Source: Triticum aestivum (Eukaryota; Streptophyta; Magnoliopsida; Poales; Poaceae). Taken from it: 64,000 nucleotides of DNA. Numbering within the stretch: the stretch's first letter is position 1; every line of letters begins with the position of its first letter. A model generated the notes under the pieces. It was not told the DNA's origin, made no database searches, and was given only the letters and a program-made list of their open reading frames with translations. Where the stretch lies: assembly GCF_018294505.1 (NCBI RefSeq), contig NC_057802.1:313276209-313340208 (forward strand), written 5' to 3'. The position numbers and the translations under genes are program-made. This document shows positions 56,589 to 64,000 of this stretch, one piece after another.

Positions 56589-58034
56589 CTAAGGCATTGG
56601 GTACCGTGCTCTTGCGTCCCTCAACACCGTGCTGACGAAGTACACCGGGTGCTCGATGAGGGCTGGTGCACTGATGAGGCTCGCGCCTTCCGGAAGTTGG
56701 GGCGCCTCCTGAGGTGGTGTAGCCCCCAACGCTTGATCGCTTGTCGAGGTCCCCATGGGCTCAGGGGCAACGCCCTCCTGAGCTTGGTCTTCTGTTGCCG
56801 TGGTCGCGGCCTTGGCGGCGCCCTCCTGGTCCTGCGCCGTCCCTGCTGGGGGCGTAGCTCGGCGCGGTGCGCCCTTGGTCTGGCTTTCCTCCCGAACCGC
56901 TACTAGAGCCGCGCTGGCGGAGTAAGGAGTGGCGGCAAGGTAAAGCACTAGGGGCTCAAGGGGTTGTGGCGCCACCATCATTGGAGGGCTAGTCAGGTAT
57001 CTCTTGAGGTCTTGGAACGCTTGGTCGGCCTCCGGGGTCCACTCAAATGGGCCCTTCTTCTTCATCAGCTTGAAGAAGGGTAGGGCGCGCTCTCCCAGCA
57101 TGGAAATGAAGCGTCCCAACGCAGTCACCCGTCCAGCAAGCTTCTGCATTTCCTTGAGGGTTTGAAGTGGACTCATGTCTTCAATGGCCTTGACCTTCTC
57201 CAGGCTGGCCTCGATCCCCCTGTGGGACACAAGGAAGCCCAGCAGCTTGCCGGAAGGGACGCCAAACACGCACTTCTCCGGGTTGAGTCACAAGTCTACC
57301 TGGCAGAGGCTTTCAAAGGTCTCCTCCAGGTCTTGGATCAAGGTCCTAGCCTCCTGAGACTTTACCACGATGTCGTCGACGTAGGCCTCGGCGTTTCTCC
57401 CGAGCTGCCGACCCAAGGCGATGTGCATGAGCCGTTGGAAGGTCGCGCCAGCGTTGCGTAGCCCGAACGGCATGCAAGTGTAGCAGTACACCCCGCACGG
57501 GGTCAGGAAGGCTGTCTTTTCCACATCTTCTACCGCCATCTTGATTTGGTGATATCCTGAGAATGCATCAAGGAAGCACAGCAAGTCGCACTCGGCGGTG
57601 GAGTCGACGATATGGTCGATGCGTGGGAGCTGGAACGGATCTTGGGGGCAGGCCTTGTTGAGGTTGGTGAAGTCGACGCACATCCGTTCTTTCCCACCCT
57701 TCTTGGGCACAACGACTGGGTTCGCCAGCCACTCGGGGTACCGAACCTCATGAATGACACCCGCAGCCTCCAACTTGCGGGTCTCTTGGACGATGAAAGC
57801 ATGCTTCTCCGTGGACTGCCGCCTTGCCCTCTTCTTTACGGGGCGTACATTGGGGCACACCTTCAAATGGTGCTCTATCACTCCTCTTGGGACCCCTACC
57901 AGTTGATCAGGCTCCCAAGCGAACACCTTCTTGTTTGCGCGCAGGAACTTCACCAGCGCCTCCTCCTGAGGAGGCTCGAGGTTGGCGCCTATGGTAAAGG
58001 TTGCCCCCGAGGATCCGTCCTCCTCGACTGGCAC
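56589..58034 (-). pseudogene. pol: Reverse transcriptase of element E
   Basis: 57288-58034 encodes RT with EWLANPVVVPKKGGKERMCV, FLDAFSGYHQIKM, MPFGLRNAGATFQRLM and the active site AEAYVDDIVVKS. A TGA at 57288 interrupts the frame, which continues unshifted with CVFGVPSGKLLGFLVSHRG. Before the RNase H part, 56660-56900 encodes about 75 residues rich in Ala, Gln, Thr, Pro and Glu (AAKAATTATEDQAQEG), an unusually long low-complexity insert compared with the left Fatima-like copy. Confidence 0.9.
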
Positions 58035-58124
58035 TTGCTTGGTTTCCGCCTTGTCTTGAGTGAAAAGCTGCTTCTTCTTGATTGGTGCGGCCCCCTTGGC
58101 CTTGGAGTTGTCCGTGTCGGCGGG

Positions 58125-59093
58125 CTACGCCGTCGCGGCGGTCTTGAAGGCGAGCTTGAGCGTCATCAAGGCTTCCTTGGTGTCCCCAACTACCGTGAGG
58201 ACTCCCTTGCTCCCGGGCATCTTCATGAGGTTGTAGGCCGGATGGGTCGCCGCCATCAACTGAGCCAGGGCCGGGTACCCGAGGATGGCGTTGTACGGGA
58301 GGCGGATGCGGGCGATGTCAAAGTCGATGAGCTCGGTGCGGTAGTTGTCGCGCGTGCCGAAGGTCACGGGGAGGCGGATCTGCCCCAGGGGGTGGGCAGA
58401 GCCTCCACCAACCCGTGAGAAGGGCTTGCTAGGGCGGAGCCACTCGGGCGGTACGTGGAGAAGGTTGAAGGCCTCGACGGAGAGCATGTTGAGGCCGGCG
58501 CCGCCGTCGATGAGCGTCTTGGTGACGGGCACGTTGCAGATGGTGGGCGTGCAAAGCATTGGGAGCACACCTGAGCTGACTGTGGAGACGGGATGGTCCC
58601 CGGAGTCGAAGGTGAGGTCGGCCTCGAGTGCGGCCCAGCCCGGCGGAGCCCCCGTGCGCTTGGAAGTGGCGCTGATCTGTCGATGGAATGGCTTGACGTG
58701 ACGATCCGAGCATGGTGCTTGCGAGCCGCCGAGGAGGGCCGCAACCGCGTGATGCGCCGACGCCACGTAGCGCGCAGCGAAGAGTCCACGCAACTCCTCC
58801 CAAGATGCCACCGAGGATCCGGGGAGGTTGAGCAGCCAGGCGCGCGGTGTGCCAGCGAGGGCCATGGGAAGCCAGTTGGCCATGACCTTATCGTCACCCC
58901 CGGCCTTAAGGACGGCCTCCTCATACGCCATCAGGAAAGCCGACGGGTCCGCCGCGCTGTCGTAGTGTGGCGGCATCTCCGGCTAGAACTTGGGTGGCCA
59001 CTTCACCCGCCGCAAGGCGGGAGCAAGGGCCCGGAGCCCCCAGGTGTTGCCGTGGGCGTCCGTAGATCCGGTCGGAAGAGCGGCAGCGGTCAT
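58125..59093 (-). pseudogene. gag: Gag-protease of element E with internal deletion
   Basis: Gag may start at ATG 59093 (MTAAALPTGSTDAHGN); a TAG at about 58982 lies in frame. 58125-58976 joins a gag start (PPHYDSAADPSAFLMAYEEA, MALAGTPRAWLLNLPGSSVA) through ARYVASAHHAVAAL directly to a protease with TKTLIDGGAGLNMLSVEAF. The C-terminal capsid part and zinc knuckle are missing, yet the frame is kept, so this is an in-frame deletion. It ends with TAG at 58125-58127. Confidence 0.82.
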
Positions 59094-59145
59094 GGGGAAT
59101 GGGCGCATGGGTGGCGGAGCGTGAGCCAACGGGAGGGAACTCCGG

Positions 59146-59169
59146 CACACCCCTACCTGGCGCACCAAA
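59146..59169 (-). other. Primer-binding site region of element E
   Basis: The minus strand reads TTTGGTGCGCCAGGTAGGGG directly after the 5' LTR, in the position of a primer-binding site. Confidence 0.6.
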
Positions 59170-60073
59170 TGTCGGATCTGGGGTTCCGGCAAAACCCTCA
59201 AGGTTCGAACACTGGGGTGCGCACGAAGATCTCCCCCTACCGAATCACGCCCTCAACCTCGCTACGATCTCTAAGGCTAGCTCGACGAACTCGCAACGCA
59301 AGGGACACAAGATTTATACTGGTTCGGGCCACCGTTGCGGTGTAATACCCTACTCTAGTGTGGTGTGGTGGATTGCCTCTTGGGCTGAGGATGAACAGTA
59401 CAAGGGGAAGAACAGCCTCCTGAGGTGAGGTGTTCTTGTGCTTGGTGGGTATGAGGATGGAGTGGATCCAGTCCAAGACGAGTTGCCTCCTACTGTGGTG
59501 GCTAGTCCTATTTATAGAGGCCCTGATCCTCTTCCCAAATATTGAGCAGGAAGGGAGTCAACAACGGCCAATTTGAAAGGGGACAGCTAGTACAAGCTAT
59601 CCTCACAAAAGCAGTCTTCGCCTGCAAAAGGCTCTGGTGGTGACGCCGCCTTGGGCTCCATGGTGACCTCCGTCTTGCCGTCCTGCTGGTCTTGGTCTCG
59701 TTGCACCGATATGGAAACCTTTGCTTGATGCATCGGTACTCCTCGCCTGCGCTTGCCTCCTTAGCACCAAAGAGGAAACAAGAACACTATGCATGCTGGC
59801 GCCCGCCTGGCGCCTGCCTGATCCCGATCGTCATGGCTCACGTCATTGGAACCTCGCGAGGTTTGCCTTGCCTTGAACTCTCCGCTCCTCGCGAGCCAGC
59901 CTGGTGAGGCCGCTCCCGAGGAGGTCTTGTGTCGTCCGCCTCGCGAGGCTTGGCCCCTCGCGAGGGTCTTGAACGCTTGCTAGTGAAGATGGGCCTTACG
60001 GGCCCGCCCGCAGAGCCACGCCATGGGCCGCAGGCAGGCAAGTCTGGGGACCCCCATTCCCAGAATGCCGACA
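59170..60073 (-). repeat. 5' LTR of element E (904 bp)
   Basis: Pairs with 51629-52532 across its length. Confidence 0.9.
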
Positions 60074-60479
60074 GAATTCAACCTTATCTTTTCCAAAGGC
60101 GGGTCTTATCTATCAACCGCTTAACCCTTCCGACTCAAATTATCAGGGAACCTCTCACTCCTCTTCCGGCGACTCAACTGGGACTCTGATTCCCCTTTTC
60201 AAAGTTGCTCCTGGGTTAGAACATTAGATTTCTTTGCTTTAACACTTTACCAACTGATACATTAACGTTCTTCTTGTGTCTTTTTTTCAGTGGCATAACC
60301 AAGCCTAGTAAAAAACTGAAGGTAAACAAGTCAGCCGAAGATCCCAAGGTTGCTGAGCCGGAAAAACGGACTATCTCTGAAGCCTCTCAACATACCCTAG
60401 CGGCTGCTGCTGATGACCCACCACCAGAGACTCATAATGTCATAGTGGATCCAATGGTTGTTGACCCATCTAGTCCTAA

Positions 60480-61740
60480 CACTACAAAAAAATACACTTT
60501 CGTGATGATACGTGTTTGTCACAGCAGGTCACATTTTTTGTCATGCATGTACATCCATGATGATTATATGACAGAATCAAGATAGTCATACCTGTGCTGT
60601 CGTAGAAGTCTTCCATGACATTACCAAAATTATCATCACGGAAGTGTCCACTTCCATGATGATAAATCGCGCGTCATAGAAGTGCTTTCGTCAAGGGTGA
60701 CCGACACGTGGCATCCACCATAACGGGTCGCCATTAAGATATCAGGTCCGGCTTTGGATCCGATAACCCATTAACAGCCCAGACCATTGGTTATTTTCCA
60801 CTTGTAAAATTCTCATTGGCCGAAGGAAACACGTGTCAGCTCGTCATTGGGTTAGATAGGCGCCTATGATATGTCGGCATGTGCGACAGCCCACCACTGG
60901 CCCATTTAGCTTACAAAGGCCGACCCGCTTGACTTGGTCAAAAGTTAGCGGGCTGACCCATGAAAAGCCTGTTAATGGTTCGTTCGCAAATAGCCCATTT
61001 TATGCCCCGATAACTCACGGCCCGTTAGGGCCTTCCTGAATCGGCCCAACAGCGTCATGTGGTCCGTCGAATATAACACCAGCCCATTTCACTTTCGGCC
61101 CATGTATGGCCCACGACGTCTTTCGGCCCATATGAGGCCTTTCATATCTTTAGGCCCTTTAGTGGCCCACGGTGACTCTAGCCCATAATGAACAATAAAT
61201 TTCTTTGTACCCATTAACGGCCCATGATTCACATGGGCCGTTTCCAGTCCGTGTTAGCTTTCGGCCTACTGACGCCCATACGTTCTTGGGCTCCTTTCCG
61301 GCCCTCGATTACTTCCGGCCCGTTACTGGCATGTTCCCGTAATGGGCCAAATTCAACCCGTGGCTAGAATCGGCCCGTTTGTGGCTTGTTAACCCGTTGC
61401 ACCATTTCCAGCCCGTCCTATATTCTGGCCCATTAACGACCCGTTATGCCTGTGACAGAATTAAGCCTTTGCTTTCTTCCGACCTGTTAACGACCCGTTA
61501 CCGTGCTGGCTCGATACCAATGTCTATTTATGGCCCATGTGGACCCATTTATCTGATGGCCCGAGGCCCACCGATTCTACGACCCGTTCGAGGCCCATTT
61601 ATCCGACGGCCCGTAGGAGGCCCATGGATCCTACGGCCTGTAGCAGACTCGAAAAAAGCAGGGTCAAGGTTACTATGGTCCGTATATGACCCAATGGTTG
61701 TTGCGTCCACTAACAAACCAGGGAAAAAGAAGACTAGAAA
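60480..61740. repeat. CACTA subterminal repeat zone
   Basis: From about 60890 to 61640, motifs of the type GGCCCATT, GGCCCGTTA or their complements recur every 15-40 bases in both orientations. No gene; open frames such as 61379-61744 follow from the repeats. Confidence 0.65.
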
Positions 61741-62032
61741 ATAAATAAGCCCGAAACTAATGCTAGGCTATTAAGGCGATTGCACAGATTACATCCACTG
61801 GGCATCAAAGTTCGCCACTAGTGCAAATATAGGGAAGACCCTACACTATACAAAAATGGCTTGCTATTTTCTTCAGCCGGTGGCTGCATGTTAAGAACAA
61901 ATTTTGTATCACAACAAAACAAATTACAACCATGAAACAAAAGGAAGGTTGGCATAAAAGTTAATAGTCTGGCAGATAAATGCACCACCAGAAGTTCAGA
62001 GGCTCAGTTCATTTGACCTGACAGTTACGTTT
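61741..62032. other. CACTA internal non-coding sequence
   Basis: A/T-rich, downstream of the minus-strand gene; probably its 3' untranslated region. Confidence 0.5.
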
Positions 62033-63867
62033 TCATGTTGTATTTTCTGATGGAGCACCATAACCTTTGCCTTCATTTCTCCTAGGCTCCTGAACAACAT
62101 AGCAAATGTCTGATAGTTTGGTTTTAAAACAATGAATATCTTGACGACATCGAACAATGGTTGTCCTTGTTTCACAAAGGGTCTCTGTTAGGGAATGGAC
62201 TTGTGTCTGGAGCGCAAATATAACATTGTTTTGAGCTTGCATATCTTGATCATGAGGCAGTTTGGACAAGATTGCCTTAACAACCAACCCAATATTACGC
62301 AGGAACGTGCTTTTGGCACTGTTAGTGGACATGTACTGACCCACTGCAGCAAGAGGTGACATTGCGGTTATAGTTGCCTCGTCACCTTCAGAAGGTGGCG
62401 GTTCCACCATTTTTTCCATAGCTTTCTGAAAAGTTGAGTTTTTACATTAGTAGTACCAGAACATAAGATATTAAGGAGGCAGCAAAACCAAACAAAATAG
62501 CTTTTGTCTATATACATAACTTATTCTGGTGAACCCATGTGAAATATTAGTTGTATTTTACTGCAAAGTACATAATAAAACCAGGTTCCAAACATATGAC
62601 CATATACCATGGCTAATGTATTGTCTATTTCTTCACATTGTATTGACAGCTAAGGATAAAGAGACAAAGTTTATAATACGGTAAGCATACTATGACATCA
62701 TTCATATCACAAAACAACTGAGAATGGACAAACAAGCAATTGTAACATTGTGTGGGCAAGTCCAGCACGGAACTAGATTACAGATGAAGATCAAAGGAAC
62801 ATCACTCCTCTCTTTTAAACCTTGTAAGGTGCAATGATACGCTAAGACAATTGTGTATAAAATTGAAAAGAGTAATAGACATTGGCTGCAAACCATGCAG
62901 TTCAATGCACAAGTAAGAGTAAGTAGTACTTAAAAGGCATGAGGATTAAGGACTTACAACAACGACTTTGACTGGTGTAGTCATGCCCTACATCTTGCTG
63001 GTGTGACAGTCCTTGAAGATTTCCACAACATTTGGTTCAGGTACTTTTTGGTCCTTGCGGGCTTTCCTCTATATTTGGAACAAGTCAATATAGATCTGAT
63101 AATATGGTACAATGAAAAGGGTGAAACATCAGCTAATTACAAGAGCCTCGCAGTGTGCAATATAGCTATGAGATCCTATCGTCTGTTGAAATTTCACTTT
63201 CGTATGGTTGGCCTTGTTCTTTGAACAGTTCACCTACAAGAAGATAGATTTGCGAGGCACATGCGTAAATTGGAGTTCAAAATGTGATCTGATCACATAC
63301 ATATAACGTACCTGATACTTTGGATCAGACCAATGTTTAACGAGGCCTCTCCCGTCTTCATCCGATATATTTTTGAATGGAGATGTTTGGGAAAGTTCAC
63401 TGTTAGCCTTGCCTTCAAAGTGAGTTTTCCTCAAGTTATACTGATACTGTCATAGAGCAGACTTGAAAACGCGGGTGCAAGTTTGTCTGGTTGCATCATC
63501 TTGGCTATCCAACTTGAACCTCATCTGTTGAAAATTATGGGAGTCTCATTATCAACAACCTAGAAAGTATGGGATAGAGCAAGACGATATTACTAGTTTC
63601 CATACATAACCATACTTACAGATAAATGGTCGAGGAATGTGTTGAACTGCGTTTCTTCTTTGTCATTCCTATACTGAATCCATGTTGGGAGGATACGTAC
63701 ATGAGACCTAACAGCAACCGCTGCCTCTGATACTAACTTGGCTGACTCTGTAGCATCACGTGGCCTTTTTAAACCTGCTTCAAAACGGATCTCCATTCTT
63801 CATCCTTTAGATTTTGTTAACCTATCGAGCATTATCCCTGATGTTTGTTTCCTCTTGATCCTAGGTG
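62033..63867 (-). pseudogene. CACTA-encoded accessory protein (Transposase_24/En-Spm-like), five visible exons
   Basis: Minus-strand exons: 63867-63620 (ATG at 63796), 63524-63312, 63233-63141, 63068-62958 and 62425-62033. Introns show GT-AG ends, and the codon counts of the inner exons (71, 31, 37) are whole, so those introns lie between codons. From ATG 63796 the product would be about 328 residues. The middle exons show the plant CACTA pattern GRGLVKHWSDPKYQ, then NCSKNKANHTKVKFQQTIGS and PNVVEIFKDCH; the last exon is helical (ALQTQVHSLTETLCETRTTI). In-frame TGA in exon 2 and TAG in exon 4 break it. The frame extends upstream of ATG 63796 (TSGIMLDRLTKSKG) beyond a further stop, so the true start may lie outside the window. 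Confidence 0.7.
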
Positions 63868-64000
63868 CTAGTCCAACAACGAACATAGGAAGTGTTAGTG
63901 TATATCAAACTGTGAGACTACATATAAAGAAGCATGCAGCTGTAACTTGACTCCGGCAACTACCTTCTTGCTTTTGAAGTTCACAAAGTTCATTTGATCT

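Larger units (their letters stand above)
51629..60073 (-). mobile_element. Element E: full-length Tat-lineage Gypsy with AT-hook/B3 antisense gene (8445 bp)
   Basis: Minus-strand element with 904-bp LTRs (51629-52532, 59170-60073), gag, protease, RT, RNase H and integrase in Gypsy order, then an antisense gene next to the 3' LTR. LTRs differ at about 45 positions by eye (about 5%), older than D and Copia A. GC-rich throughout. Gag-pol has nonsense changes and three or more frameshifts, and gag has a large internal deletion. Confidence 0.9.
38285..60479 (-). mobile_element. Element F: Tat-lineage Gypsy with antisense gene, host of D, E and a CACTA
   Basis: Its own sequence is 38285-39113, 49381-51628 and 60079-60479; the rest is nested elements. 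F is minus-strand: a 529-bp 3' LTR, a polypurine tract, an antisense promoter and a multi-exon antisense gene. Its gag-pol and 5' LTR must lie beyond the CACTA, outside the window. Removing D, E and the CACTA gives a continuous antisense gene. The family is not recognised with certainty. Confidence 0.75.
50183..60479 (+). pseudogene. Antisense gene of element F, split by element E
   Basis: ATG at 50190. Exon 50183-51086 encodes a domain like the gypsy-type family seen at 872-1579, with VVVFADHMLRGFSPPGSKFF, LELGGISIQRRKEATFPLAQ and VWNQTWFYFQDTSP. A TAA at 50346 and a frameshift near 50440 break it. Introns with GT-AG ends are at 51087-51163 and 51302-51360. The next exons encode a Lys-rich basic segment (AKKVRAKSKAPKKPAKKKTY, possibly a nuclear-localisation or nucleic-acid-binding tail) and an acidic segment. 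Element E sits inside the gene (51629-60073). The last visible exon (60291-60479) starts GITKPSKKLKVNK and is cut by the CACTA at 60480. Confidence 0.65.
60480..64000. mobile_element. Second CACTA transposon (Caspar-like), left part
   Basis: Starts CACTACAAAAAAATACACTT at 60480 after TAA, the likely 3-bp TSD, and cuts the last F exon. Next to the end are repeated GTCATAGAAGTG and CATGAC motifs, then a long zone of GGCCC motifs, then a gene on the minus strand. The right end is outside the window. The family name is tentative. Confidence 0.8.

Noticed and set aside
61379..61744. 121-codon frame in the second CACTA
   Set aside because: Made of GGCCC-type subterminal repeats; no domain.

Overview
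The window is repeat-only DNA from a large grass genome, most likely wheat or a close Triticeae relative. No host gene, rRNA or tRNA gene was found. The evidence is the repeat set: Angela/BARE-like Copia elements (LTRs beginning TGAAGGAAATATGCCC), Fatima-like and other Tat-lineage Gypsy elements with antisense 3' genes, Athila-lineage Gypsy elements with LTRs beginning TGATACGTC, and CACTA transposons. Family names come from memory of Triticeae repeats; boundaries, target-site duplications (TSDs) and motifs were read from the sequence.

The outermost unit in the left half is a minus-strand Copia element, 'Copia B' (31103-38284). Its 3' LTR is cut by a CACTA element whose right end is at 31102. 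That CACTA contains a 767-bp hAT-type element (28155-28921, 8-bp TSD) and is cut on its left, at 27869, by a minus-strand Fatima-like Gypsy (21511-27868). Further left lies an Athila-lineage element (7376-21510) that lacks its 5' LTR and hosts a full-length plus-strand Copia element, 'Copia A' (9319-18053, TSD ACATG). It sits against the reverse transcriptase of a second Fatima-like fragment (1-7375). The two Fatima-like pieces do not fit together as one element, so a large deletion or rearrangement is inferred at about 21510.

Copia B also carries a solo LTR (34797-36418, TSD CCCAT). Its leader is cut at 38285 by a minus-strand Gypsy, 'element F', that runs past most of the right half. Inside F are a complete plus-strand Athila-lineage element 'D' (39114-49375, TSD ATAGG), a complete minus-strand Tat-lineage element 'E' (51629-60073), and a CACTA element from 60480 to beyond the window end. 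That CACTA carries a five-exon gene resembling the plant En/Spm-type CACTA accessory protein (Transposase_24-like).

All gag-pol genes are broken by stops or frameshifts. The most notable theme is a second gene near the 3' end of the Tat-lineage Gypsy elements, on the strand opposite to gag-pol. Three copies (left Fatima-like, E and F) have a visible TATA box of their own; Fatima-like and F copies have GT-AG introns. In E the antisense gene encodes an AT-hook followed by a B3-like DNA-binding domain. A stem-loop downstream of the antisense gene is kept, with compensating base changes, in both Fatima-like copies.
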